Below, piece by piece: positions 50,701 to 62,964 of a DNA stretch of 64,000 bases. This DNA comes from Paramecium tetraurelia. Lineage: Eukaryota > Ciliophora > Oligohymenophorea > Peniculida > Parameciidae. The notes under the pieces were generated by a model. That model was given only the letters and a program-made list of their open reading frames with translations, did not search any database and had not been told where the DNA came from. Numbering within the stretch: the first letter of the stretch is position 1; each line of letters starts with the position of its first letter. Where the stretch lies: the NCBI RefSeq assembly GCF_000165425.1, contig NW_001799647.1, positions 266,323 to 330,322 of the forward strand, in the 5' to 3' direction. Made by a program: the position numbers and the translations under genes.

Positions 50701-53354
50701 TGGGACTCAAGGTATTGGTATATATTCATAAAAAGTGAGTCTATCCATTAAATTGTGCAAACTAATAAACAACACAGCTTTGGATTTTGGAGGTGGTTTA
50801 TATATCGATATTGAATCTTCTGATTTTATTGTAAATCGATCAATCATTATTGGAAATATAGCTAAAACTGGAGGTGGCATATATTTGGAGGGCAACTGCA
50901 ATCTAAATAAAAATAATTTTGTATTATCCTAGTTACTTTTCAATAATGCTTTAGAGTATGCAAATAATGTTATAGAAATTCCAAATCATTTAGCTTTTTA
51001 CATCAATAAATTGGAGAATCCATCATAATCTGTAACTAATAACAATTAATCTATAAATATGTTGAACCTAAAACCATACAGAATGATTGAGTAAGGTAGT
51101 TAAATCAATATGAAAGATTTATTGATTCCAAGTAATTAAGTAATTAAAACTTTTTAAATTTTTGACATACGCTAATCGAAATATCTACCTTTAATTAAGG
51201 ATATTAGTTTAGCCTATAAAAACAGCAGAAACGAAGTAATGCATAATTTTATCAACTCAACATGCATAGTTAAGGATAAGATAATAACTAAAGACAAAAT
51301 GGAGATTACTGACAGAAAGATTCAGAAAACTTTATTTTTTGATATTCAAACAAATTCTTTTGATTTTGGATCTTTATCATTTAGTTTAGATCCATATAAA
51401 TAAGATTATGACTATTTATAGATAGATATAAGTTGTTAATTAAAAGAATAAAAAGATACTTTAAAATATAGGATTTACGCAAGGAGTCTAAAATGTCAGC
51501 TTGGTGAATTTTATGTTGATAATGGTTGTCAAATCTGTTAATCTAATTAGGGGTACTATTCAGTTACATATAATGCAACAAAATGTTCTATATTTGATAA
51601 AGGCAAGTACTCGGATATTACTTCAAATATGATTCAATTGCTTCCAGGATTTTGGAGACCTAATAATTTTTCTGATTATGTTGAATATTGTTTCAAAAAT
51701 AAATTCTTTTGTATTGGCGGATGGTAGGTTGGAGATTACACATGTAGTTTTGGACACATAGGGGCTTTATGTGAAGAATGTGATAGATATGGCATAAGAG
51801 GATAGGGTAATTTTTATAAAAACTAATGGGATTAAAATTGTAGAGAATGTCGATTTGATTGGACCAGCATATTTCCAACTACAATAATATGTCTATGGTA
51901 TTTTGATTGTTATTAATTATAGGACATATATATCAATCTAGATGTCTTTAAGAAGTATCTCTAGATCTAATTAACTATATTCATAACTCATAATTGCATA
52001 AAGATTTAGCAAAATATTATTTAAACTAAATTAAGGTAAATAAATTAGTAAATGTTAGATCAGGAGAGTATTTAATTAAAAATGTTGATAAATTATTTGT
52101 GGATCTATTCAGTTATCTTTACATTTAACATCAGATTTTCATTTTCCCTTCTTTTTATAGAATAATCTAGCGACACTTCATATTTTATAGCCAAAGATTT
52201 AGACTGTTATATATCTTCGATTCAAAATATTCCCATAGTATAATTAAAAATATTCACAATGCTAATCTTGATGATTATACTATTTAATCTCATAATTGCA
52301 GGGTAATTTTTGCATACTCTTATTACGAAACAAAAGCATGATATAAGTATTCTCTCAAATAGTGCACTCTATTTGTATGTATTTAACTATGCAGGATTGA
52401 TTAAAATGTAAAATTTAAAATATGAAAAGGTTCTCATCTGTGCTTTCGAAACGAGAAGTATCAAATCAAAATTACATATAAGGAGATGTATCCTTGAAAT
52501 ACGGTTCTCCAGTTCATTTATAGTGGGTGTATTATTTTATTATTCCTGGAATATTTATAATTGGCATATTCGTTCCTATTTTGATTTTTATTCTGTTAAA
52601 GCTAAATAGATAAAAGTTAGATAAAATTAAACTAAGAAAACATCTTTGTTATTTGCTAAATGAATATAAATAAGAAAGGTATTACTGGGAATTGATCAAG
52701 CTATTCAAGAAATCTGTTATAATTTTTATAATGACAAACTTTGAAACTGAGATTGTCTTAAAAGCATCATTGTTAGGATTGTGCTTATTAATATATGAAA
52801 TCCTGGCAATTTTCCATTAGCCATTCACCATATAAAAATATAATTCTTTAGACTTATAAACAGCTCAGATTTGCTCAATCTCTATGTTTTTAGCCCTAAC
52901 CAAAAGTATTTGTGAATAAAAGAATTATATCTTCCCTTCTATTCTGATTCAAATTTTGATTATTGGGTGCTTTATCAAACTTTGTTATCCATTTATTTTT
53001 GGTATTGCAAGAAGCTATGTTAAGAAATATTAATTCCTTTATTTGAATAAATTACATTTTTTTCTTAATTCGAAAGTACCAAATATATATTTCGCCTTAA
53101 TTTTGGGAAAGTTTTTGGAAAGAGAAAAATTAAAACAATAAAAATTAAAGAGTAATTTTACCAAATTGAAGAACCATTTAATCTTTTTATCAAAATAACA
53201 ATTAAGAACTTCAAAGTAAATATTGACAAATATAACTTGCGGATAAGTAATATCACCATAAAGTTCAAGAATTCTAAGTACAAAATCAAGCAGAATAGGA
53301 GTTGAAAAAGCATTTTTTAGTAATGTTGAAGAATATGAAAATAATAAAAAGTGA
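44737..53354 (+). CDS. Giant surface protein: LamG-like, Cys-rich, beta-helix and multi-TM regions
   Basis: 2,848 residues. A signal peptide (MILISLLLLNIRMMNCFE) fixes the start. The first ~400 residues are beta-rich with a possible LamG-like fold. A Cys-rich section (about 45990-47480) has many CxxC pairs like growth-factor-receptor/furin repeats. A very long Asn/Ile/Ser-rich section (47880-51100) with regular short strands looks like a parallel beta-helix (pectin-lyase-like), ending in repeats such as FGGGLYIDIESS. Another Cys-rich patch with LCEECDRYG precedes about seven hydrophobic segments (about 51880-53130), for example YYFIIPGIFIIGIFVPILIF and ASLLGLCLLIYEILAIFHQP. The short C-terminus is Ser/Lys-rich. 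Introns: 23 nt (46284-46306), 26 nt (47508-47533) and 22 nt (52408-52429), exact codon total. Large proteins of this plan are common in ciliates; the function is unknown. A 28-nt intron at the stop could extend the end. Confidence 0.85.
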
Positions 53355-54163
53355 GTAAGTCATATCTATATTTTATAGTTAAAATTATTACTTTAAGAAT
53401 TATCATATATTATATAAACTTATTTTAATAAATTAATAAAATTAAAAATTTTGAAAAATATAAATTTTAATACAATATTTCAAAATTATAAAAACTAAAA
53501 TTCCAAAGTCAATATAGAGCTGATACAAAAAGAGTAAGGAAGTTTTTAACTGGTGCTAGTATGGAACAGCATTTTAATTAGTCTCATCAGAGGCTTTTAA
53601 CAAATTCATTAGTTGTTAGGTCGATACAACCATTTCCATGTCTAAAAATCATTAAGATTCTCATAAAATATAGGCCTTGATTCCTTAGAACACTAATTCT
53701 ATGAATAATAGATTCTATAATTTGAGATCTGGATGTGTTCTCTTGATTAAAAAGGATTAAAAACCAGAGAGGAATATCTAAAATACAAATTGAAAATCTC
53801 AAAGAAAGTCATGAAGAGAATCAGAAAATCGATTCTCGAAGAATTCAGAGAGAGCCATAGAATAAATATGACAATAAAATTTTATAGAGGAAACGGACTA
53901 TTTATAATTGAATCTGTTCTTGAATGAAGAATAAAAATGATATTACCAAAAGTCCAGAAAAGCTGATTATGATTTATTAACAATAAAATTATGAGATACA
54001 CAGAAAGCTCATTCCAAATAGGAAGTATTTTTGTTATAAACTGACAACCTCATTATAAATTCAAGGAATTTTAAGCAAGATATTTATCCTTATTTTATTT
54101 TTCTTATTCTAAAAGATTCAAAATAACTATTTCTCGATATTCATAAAAATATCATAAATTTCA
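53355..54163 (+). pseudogene. Intergenic region with a decayed coding remnant (53505-53935)
   Basis: Plus-strand coding-like blocks are seen: YRADTKRVRKFLTGASMEQH and SHQRLLTNSLVVRSIQPFP, then several in-frame TGAs, then GISKIQIENLKESHEENQK in another frame. The hydrophilic, Arg/Lys/Glu-rich character resembles a cytoplasmic tail, so it could be the lost tail of the giant membrane protein or an independent pseudogene. The remaining ~400 bp are AT-rich without features. Confidence 0.35.
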
Positions 54164-56460
54164 TCATTATATATGAATATATTTCAATTCGTATATTCTA
54201 AATTTGAATAGGGGATGCTAAAATACAACAAAGTATTTTCCATCATTTGTAATATTAAAAAAAATAACTTCCGACTCGTAGATCAAAGGTTAACAAACTT
54301 ATTACAATTTATTATCATCGTAAGAATTTCTGAAAAAATAAAAACATTTCTTGTATTGCATTACTATTAATTAAGTTTAAATATTGTAATTTATTTGAGT
54401 TTCTTATGAGTTCTCATCAGAATTTTATACATCAAAATCTAATACTTGATGACTTTCATATTAATCTTATGTTTATTTATATATTTCTATCTATCCATTA
54501 GATGTTTTGCAGATAATTTAATGATCCATAAGAAATCTAACACCTATATTTATTCCTTGAATTTAATTGTATAGGAGAACTATATTTTTAAATTACCATT
54601 TTTATATATAGTTCTTTTCCCATAAAACAACTTATTTATCTTCACCCCAAGAGATTAATTATTATTGAGATTAATTTAAACTGATTGATAATACAGATTT
54701 TTAATGTTTCTCGAGAGACTATACAAATTTAATAGAATTTGAATCGTATTAAATTTTCCAGATCTTAACTGTCTAATCTACACTACAAGATATTAATTCA
54801 TTTTCTTAATCATTTAAAAGTAATTCATTTACCCAATTCGTATGTGTTTTGTCTGCTTTTCTGCTTTCCCATTTACTATTACTAAACCAAGTCTCTTATT
54901 CTTTCCAGCTTCTAATTGTGTTATCCTCACTCCCAGAGAACAACCAATTTTTTTTTTTACTAAAAATAATACATTTTATTTGTCTTTAATGACCATATAA
55001 GCTAGCCTTTTTATCTAATAGCTATCCTTTTTAAAAACTCCATAAAACTATGTTGTTGTTTAAACTAGCAGCCATAATTGATTAATTATGATTAAATGCT
55101 AATGCATGACATTATTCCTATTGCCTAACTTCTGAAACTAACTGATAATCTAACTAATTATATTCTTTAATTTTTTCTATATTATTTTTTCTAATTATAT
55201 TCAATTCCTAATAAGAGGCACTAGACGAAATTGATCTTAAAATATTTTATGTCCTCTGCAAGTGTATTTGTAATAATTAATTTGTATTTTATATTTTTGT
55301 TTCATAGGATAAGTTAATGTTGTCAATCAATTAGCTAACTTCCTTAACTTATATGTTTCTTTTAATTTCGATAGACTTATTCAATTAATCTATTTCATCA
55401 ATAAAGCTGTATGAGCACTACTTTATCTCAAGCTACTTTATCTCATCGATCCAATTATTAACTTAATTTATCATTTAATCCATTGACTATAAAATTAAAG
55501 CTTTCTATTATAATATTTGTTCAATTAAACAATTTAAAAGGCTAATATTTTTCTAGCTAAAATCAGAAACTATTTCAAGTAAATTATTCTTCTGTTCTTC
55601 AATTATTTTAATTGCTTCATCTATATTGATACCGTTAAAAGGTCCTCTTATATCATTAATGCATTATGAACATACCAACCTTTTGACTCCTTTAAGATTA
55701 TTATCAAGAAGTACAATTATTGGTGGACTATCATGCTAATGTTAACATTGAATTGACTCAAATCTGTCTTACATATTGCATTTTAGTTATGATTTCAGAA
55801 TTGTGTTTTTAGATGATGCGTCTTTAGAAGAATCATCAAATAAACTAATTGCTAAATGTCCTATGTTCAATTATTTCGATTTTTATCCTAATAGGATCTT
55901 TGTAATCTCTATGAATGTTTCATTTATAATTAGATTGTCCTAGTAGGATACTTTAAAAAATTATTTGATTCTATTTTATTTGCACCACTATAAAACAGCT
56001 ATGCTCTCCAATATTTCATTATTCTCAACAATATTATTTTTATTAACTTTGATTACAAAAATTGGAAATTTTTCTCGATCTTTACTGTTGCTTAAATCTA
56101 ATTATAATTTGTTCCAATAATCCAAAGTTTTTATTGGATCCTCACCATTGCTATCATAGACTATAATCAAGCAATCGAGCCCTCGATAAACCTCACCTCT
56201 TTAAAATTTTTCATGACCAGGCCCATCCCAAAACTAATGCTAATTTTTAATTTACTTAAAGAGTAACAATTAAATTATTGAAAATAAGATTCTTTTCCTT
56301 AATTTCCATACCTATGGATACTGGTAGTTTATCAATATTAGAATCGATGAATTGTGTGATTATAGCTGTTTTGCCAACGCTGAATAAAAATAATTCAAAA
56401 AGGTTACCGAGGGTGACCAATGAGATGTATTTTAAATTTTATTTGTTTCTAAAATGACAT
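54164..56460 (-). CDS. Small GTPase-WD40 fusion protein
   Basis: 748 residues. The N-terminal ~190 residues are a Ras-superfamily GTPase domain: G1 HPRVGKTAII, switch I region SIGMEIKEKN, G3 FWDGPGHEKF and YRGLDCLIIVYDSN, then FPIFVIKVNKNN at the G4 position. G3 has GPGHE instead of TAGQE and G4 has NKNN instead of NKxD, so nucleotide handling is probably unusual. A ~280-residue Gln/Asn/Ile-rich coiled linker follows, including a repeated EIKQLEIKQ. The C-terminal ~280 residues are WD40 repeats: NEKA-type strands ending NIVLWSF, IRSWKE, VKIWKI, VVLWEK, with GSEDNTI and SCSVDQTV. The end (NDGKYFVVFQHPLFKFRIYE) resembles the tails of the two WD40 genes to the right. Introns of 28 nt (just before the P-loop) and 22 nt (about 56231-56252) restore frame. 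Function unknown; a scaffold switched by GTP is plausible. Confidence 0.85.
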
Positions 56461-56714
56461 TTAAAAATTAATATTATTGAATATGTATAATATAAGTAAT
56501 AAGACACAATTAAAATTAAATGTTAAGGAATGTAAAAAATCTAGAATAAATAGTTAAGTTTGTATTCTTAAAACAATCTCAATTAATTTTATGATTATCT
56601 TTAAATAATTTTAATAAAGAACCACTGAATATAATATTTTCAGTATAATCTGAGAACAAATTGGGATTTTTTTTTATTAGAAATAAAAATTAATTAAAAA
56701 TGTAAAATCTAACA

Positions 56715-58209
56715 ATGATAGAAAATGAAAATGATCTTGTATGTAGCCTTCATAAATAGCCTGCAGTGATGGTTAATCTGGATTCTTAGTTAGATTTAAA
56801 TTATAGACTCTTGTGTAATCAATGCATTGACTTCGTTGAACCAGGCTCAAAAGTTGTTGGATTTAAGAAAGCTGTTCAAATGATGGAAGAAAAACGAATG
56901 ATTATTTAACAGTTCTTGGAAAATATGATTGATGTAGATTTCAAACATGTTGAGTAATTATATAATCAAATAATGGCTTTGAAGTAATAACTTGTTCTAT
57001 CATTGGATCAGAGAGTATAGCTTCTTCAAGGAGTTAGATTCAATATAGAAATAACAAACAGACCAGAATGAAAAGATCAATTTACAAAATTAGATTAAAA
57101 AAATAAATAATGCTTGGAGCACTAAATTTAAATTGTATTTAGGATAATTTCAATAATACCCACAATATTAAAAGTGTCAAGAAATTTTGAACGAAATAAA
57201 TTAATCAGACGATTCAATTCAATAAAAGGGATTAGGCCCAACTAAATTAGTACGTATTGATGAATCAACAGAATAACAAGAGAAGTGCAAAGCTATCGCT
57301 TTTGATCCAACAGGGAAGATAATGATTTCAACCAGTGATAATGATATCAAAGTGTGGAATTTTGAACAGGGAAAAATCACATTAATTAATACTCTATAAG
57401 GACATTAAAAGCATATATATTGTCTAATATATAGCAAAGTATAGAACTGCTTCGTATCTGGAGCTAGTGATGATACAATTAGATTATGGAAAGGATAGAA
57501 TAATAATCAATGGGAAAGTTCCTAAGAATACTAGGAACATAAAGATCCTATATATTGTTTGATCTTAACAGAAAAAGAGGATTAATTGATTTCAGGTAGC
57601 ATTGATTAATCAATTAAAGTATGGATGGTAGACTTCAATGAAAACAAATTATAATGTCTTTATTCTTTAGTGGAGCATACTGCCTTTGTTGTTTCATTAA
57701 GTTTAAATGAATCAGAGTAAGATTTAGTTTCTTGTGGATTTGATGGGACAATTATAATTTGGAGGAAAGGATAAAATAATTAGTGGAAATTTTAGTAGGT
57801 TGTTACCAATTCTTTATAAGAATAAGGAAGGCATGTTAAATTTTTAAATGAAAGTTCATTCATCTGGTTGGCTTATAAGAGCAATTATGTTTGTGTCTTT
57901 GAAAGTAGTGAAGGGGTATACCAAGAAAATATAGAGAAGAGAGTTGAATTCAAGAAAGATAATTAAGCATAAATAAATTGGCCATACTTCCCTGTCGTTT
58001 ATAATAAAGATAGGAATCTTTTATGCTTAAGACATATATTCCATATTTGCATACTAAAATTAGAAAGAAATGGAAGATTGTCAATTATTGAAGAATTGGA
58101 TTATTAAAATTAAGGTAGTTATGGTACTATAACAAAAAACGGAGAATACTTAGTATTTTGGGGAGGCAAGGAGAACAAGTATGAAACTTATGAAATAAAA
58201 TATGAATGA
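56715..58209 (+). CDS. WD40-repeat protein with N-terminal zinc-binding-like motif
   Basis: 488 residues. The N-terminus has CSLHKQPAVMV then LLCNQCIDF, a Cys/His arrangement like a small B-box-type zinc motif, followed by a ~150-residue coiled coil (KEYSFFKELDSIQKQ...). From about residue 190 five or more WD40 repeats follow: AIAFDPTGKIMISTSDNDIK then VWNF, SGASDDTIRLWKG, SGSIDQSIKVWM and SCGFDGTIIIWRK. The C-terminus GSYGTITKNGEYLVFWGG is shared in form with the other two WD40 genes here. One 28-nt intron (about 56988-57015) is needed. WD40 propellers act as protein-binding platforms; the partner is unknown. It is divergent from the GTPase-WD40 gene with 254 bp between starts. Confidence 0.87.
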
Positions 58210-58268
58210 AGATATTGAAATTAATTATGATAATTAACTTAAAATAGATATTTATATTTTATATAATA

Positions 58269-61200
58269 TCAAATTGTGCCAAACTAAATTCCATTAGTTT
58301 ATTGTAATTAATCAAACAATCTTCTAAAATATTCTTCTAGATTCAATTCATTAATTTATTATTAATTTTGTTATTATTAATTGTTTTATTATTGACTGGC
58401 TTCTTATTAACTATTTTCTTAATTTTACTATTCAGATTCTATTATTAATTAAAATTAAGGAGACTCTTCAGGTCCCAATTAATTTGAAAGTACAGTAAAT
58501 TCAATTTTGAGAGGGTTCTCTTTAGTGTTAGCTTGGTAATTTATTTTAATTTTGGGCTCATGTGTTATAAATTAAATTAATAATGAGTTCATTACCCAAG
58601 TCTTTCCTGGGGATTTGTGAATTGCAAAAATATCCTTTTTCAATGTAGTAACATAATTTCTCTCAATATCTAAAAAAGTGTCTGCTAACGAAAAGTGTTA
58701 GCAATTTAGAATTGTAGATCTCATATTGTAAATAACTATGTTAGAGTCTGCAGTAATATATACCGGTTCTAAATAAAAGAATATTTCGCTAGAACTTCTT
58801 TTTATTCTGGGATTCGTTTCTTAATGTACTTCCTGACCAGGGAATACAATCAAGTTTTTTTTTCTAAATCTTTCATAATCTTTATCCTTGTATTAAGTAA
58901 ATGCAAAAGTTAGGAAGTTTGATTTTGTCAGATAAGTCACAACTATATCGGTGAATTATGATAAATAAACTCCACCTTTTGTTAAATAAAGTACGTAAGA
59001 ATATTTAAATTTTATCAATGGCAAACCCTCTTTATATTTAATTGCATTTACTAATTCAAATTTTCCATCTTCAATATTAATCACATTCAAAAGTTCAAAA
59101 TTGCGAGTCACATCATCTTATTCAATTATCTCAACTGTAAAATAATATAAAAAGTATCCATACAATTCTATATTAAAAGCAAAGTTTTGGCATTTGTTTA
59201 CTTTGTGACTCAATTGAAGGATATCTAAAGTAGGATTAATTTCAGTAATTTTAGATGTGAATATATAATTCTAAACTTAGGATTTGTAAAGCATGTATAG
59301 TCTATCATCTATAATATCAATCTAAATAGTTTGATGTAGTAAATGGGAAATTTTGTATACTTTAACAGACTTATTCTTCTCATTCATTTTAAAACGAAAT
59401 ATTGTTATTTTTGAATTCTTAATATTTTACAATTGTAAATTTTCAAAAGCCTCATATATCAATTATTAATCAATAGCTAAGTAAGCATAATCATTATGAA
59501 TGTTGAATCTAATCATATGGATTGTATTTCTGATTTCTAAATTCTGAGAAAGGATAAGTTCACAATTTTAGGGATCATTAACACCACATTCCTACAAATC
59601 TAGCTTAAAATATGATTAGGTGATCATATAAAATTTCTCTCTAAATTTAAATTCTGTTTGGTATTGATAGAGCAACTATTATTTCATGTAAGCCACATCA
59701 CCAAGATCGTATTAATTTTAAAATGTTTTATGCTCTGTAAGAACTTTATCAAATTCAACCTTTACTTAGTTCGAATTAGAGACATAGCCTTGAAGCTGCA
59801 ACCCGTTTTTTATGATAAGTTAATTCCATTTAACTTCCTATATTTTATCTTAATCGATTTTGATTTTAATCTATTGATAGGGCGACCCAACATCCTAATA
59901 AACTCCTCTTTAAATTTAAGTGAACCAAACTTAGAATGGTTGATCAAAGTAGATATACTAAATTTTAGTAGGATTATAGTCTATTTACACTTGAAAATAT
60001 AGATTAAGAATAGGACATTCAACTTGAGGTTTATCAAATTAGTTAGATATTGCCCTAATTTTGAAGGACTAAGGAATTTTTTAGAGTTCTGAGGCTGTTA
60101 TTTTAATTAATGGATCATTAATCATGTATAAAATTAATGATCCTTCCTCAATAGAAATTAAGTAGTCGATAATATTTATGAAGTAACTTAATGCTGATTT
60201 TGATGGATAATAATACAATTACATACCTTCATTAACATCATTTATAATGGTTGGGTAAATACTTATACCATTAGTATTTGACACAACTATAAACTTATCA
60301 TTTATAAAGACACTAGTAACAAAATTTAAAGATAAATTTATTTAATTAGTTTATATTTTTTTCTCCCATGAGATCTTAATAATTTTAACTTTTTACAATT
60401 TTATTCTTAATTGGCTCATACAAAAAGTTTGATATATGCTCTTCATTCCAATAGACAATATTATATTCGTGAAAACCATATGATATTTTCTGAGCTCTTA
60501 TACCCAATATTCTCTTTTTTATGGAAATATCTAATTAATACAACTTTTGCTCATTTAGTTAATGGATTTGAACTCCCAAATTAAAATATGAAATAAAAAC
60601 TAGAGTAAAAATAATATTTACGATATCCTTCTTTTACTAAATCAAAATCTGAAATAAAATCAGCTGAAGTTTGAATTTAGTTTAATTAAACAATATTTAT
60701 TGTTGTTTTTGAATCAGCCAGATTTTATGTCTCTAACTAAAAAATTATTAGATTTGAATAATTAGAGATATATTCATTGTCTTTTTACTAACCATTGTTT
60801 ATCAATGTGCATAAGTATTTGCCAGCTGATTTTGAGATTAATATAGACTCATATTGTGCATACTTTATATCAAATTTAAAGGTTTTAATCAGTTGATAAT
60901 CCGAATCAAATATCAGGTAATTTAATTATTCCTCTTCATAATCTAAGCATGTAATTATAATAAAGTTATCAAAGCTATTCATTTGATTGCAGCGATCAGA
61001 ATTAAATTTTACAATTAATTCACTTGCAGAGAACCTCCTTATTTTAGAGAATTTATTTAGACTATGAATTTCATAGGTGTCTTAATCCCCTTCATTGATT
61101 TTCAATAATAATAAGAATTCTTTTTATTAAGGGACATATTTGGGTTTTGGCATCAAACTTATGGGTTCTCCTTAAATACCACCTTAATTTTAGGGGCGAT

Positions 61201-61423
61201 TGATTTAAAAGAATTCATTATTGTCATTTAAACTATAACTTAGCCCTTCTCCCACAAAATAGTCTTCAAGATATAAGTGATAGGTTTCTTAAATATTCAT
61301 TTGTAAAAGATTTTGAAAATTTTATTTTAGCTATGTTAGATATCATTGTACTTTACAAATTTAGCCTTGACTGCCAATTAAGGAAACTATTAATATCATT
61401 TGAACCCAAACATTTTTCTTCAT
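58269..61423 (-). CDS. Secreted orphan protein, 1,031 residues
   Basis: Not recognised. It starts with a signal peptide (MKKNVWVQMILIVSLIGSQG) and is beta-rich throughout, with many Asn, Ile, Phe and Tyr and few Cys. The C-terminal ~60 residues are a Gln/Asn tract (about 58330-58440) followed by LEEYFRRLFDQLQ. No TM segment is seen after the signal, so it is probably secreted or lumenal. Repeating blocks of the type (I/L)(L/I)(D/N)....Y(F/L)..(I/L) suggest a propeller or beta-solenoid, but I cannot assign a family. Introns of 21 nt (about 61335-61355) and 38 nt (about 60603-60640) give an exact codon total; the second is long for this genome but is forced by the frame. Its stop is 59 bp from the convergent WD40 stop. 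Confidence 0.75.
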
Positions 61424-61788
61424 TCTATTATTAAAATTAATCACATGAACATTTTATAAATTTAAGTATTATAAAAAGAAATGAATAAATTTCTTGTATT
61501 AACATGCTTCCTTAGTACATACAGAATGATATAGTAGACCTAACAATTTATTGATAGATAATCTATCTCAAAACATTATAGAGCAGGATATAACAAAATA
61601 ATGTTTAAAATAAATGAAGACAGCACATTATTGCTGCTTATCTTAATTTAATAAAATTGCAATTCCTGAATTTCAAAAACGTAATTAAATTTATGAATAT
61701 AGAAAATTGTATTCAAAAATATGATATAATTATGATAATGCTCTTAAAATATCTAAGTTATTTTAATATATAATAAAGAACTTTGTAA
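61424..61788. other. Divergent intergenic region
   Basis: 365 bp of AT-rich DNA between divergent starts; it should hold both promoters. No gene seen. Confidence 0.5.
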
Positions 61789-62964
61789 ATGCTGTCTAAA
61801 TAAATTTCCAAAATATCTAAAACAGTCAAAAAAAAGAAATTCACTTTTACAAAAACAACAAAAAACATAAAGGATTAGAAAAAAGAATCTGAATATGTTC
61901 TTTTGCCAAAATGGTCTATAAAATAACTAGAGACATGTTATGCTATCGCAATTAATAATATTAACACACTTTGCATAGTTGCAATGTGTTCAATTATCAA
62001 AATAATCCAATTACCATATATTTAGAGCAAATCAAATTATGAGTTACTCGAAAACAAACCCGAATGTATTTAACTACAAATTCTGGAAGGAATACACACA
62101 AACATAGTAAGTACTTTAAATTTTATGTAAAATACTGAGAATTATGATAAATTTATCTCTGGTTCATTTGATGGAAGAATCGTTATATGGTCACCACACA
62201 AATTAGTGGAGAGTCAGATTCAACAAAAATAATGGAGTGCTTAATTTATTTTGTTAGGGCATGCTTCTTATGTGAACTGTTTAATTTTGTAAAATGATGA
62301 AAGTTTTATCTCTGGGAGTAGCGATAAAACTATTAAAGTGTGGAAATATCATAAAATGAAAAATGAATGGTCATGTACACAAACCATTTGTGAGCATACT
62401 GATATAGTTTTAGGATTATCTATTAGTGAAGATAATAAACAATTAATATCTTGCGGAGGAGAAAAAAAAATAATAATAATGAAATCTACATCCAACGGCA
62501 AATTTTAATTATGTCAGAAGATTTAAGTAGATGTAGGAGGTTCCAGAATAATATTCATTACAAATGAATTGTTTATGTTCCTTTAAGAGTCATCAACTCA
62601 TCTTCATATTTATAAAGCCACAAGAAAAGGCATTTATGAGAGGTATTAAGAATTTCCAGTTTCAGGAGGAGAACAAAACTGTGATTATTATTTTCCGGCT
62701 TTATACATCAAACCATAGAATCTTTTGGTTCTAAAAAATGGGAGATGTGTAAATTTAATTAATATTTCTATTAATCTTAACAATTTAGGCTAATTAATAT
62801 AATGCAATTTAGAATAAGTTATTATGTTTGGAAAACTTGAAGTCTTAGGAACTTATGGAACCATGAGTAATAATGGCAAGTTATTGGTGACATGGAACTC
62901 GACTTCTAACTAAATATAATTTAGAATATTAAAATATTGGAATGAAAAAAATCAAAATATTTGA
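61789..62964 (+). CDS. WD40-repeat protein, last gene before the telomere
   Basis: 391 residues, one exon. A basic N-terminus (KISKTVKKKKFTFTKTTK) is followed by WD40 repeats: SGSFDGRIVIWSP, VNCLILQNDESFISGSSDKT then IKVWKY, LGLSISEDNKQLISCGGEKK. The tail GTYGTMSNNGKLLVTWNS matches the form of the tail in the 56715-58209 gene. It lacks both the zinc-like motif and the GTPase domain of its two neighbours, so it may be the minimal version of this family. Fewer than five clear repeats are seen; the third and later blades are degenerate in the family consensus but the frame is fully open. The gene lies about 0.9 kb from the telomeric repeats. Confidence 0.85.
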
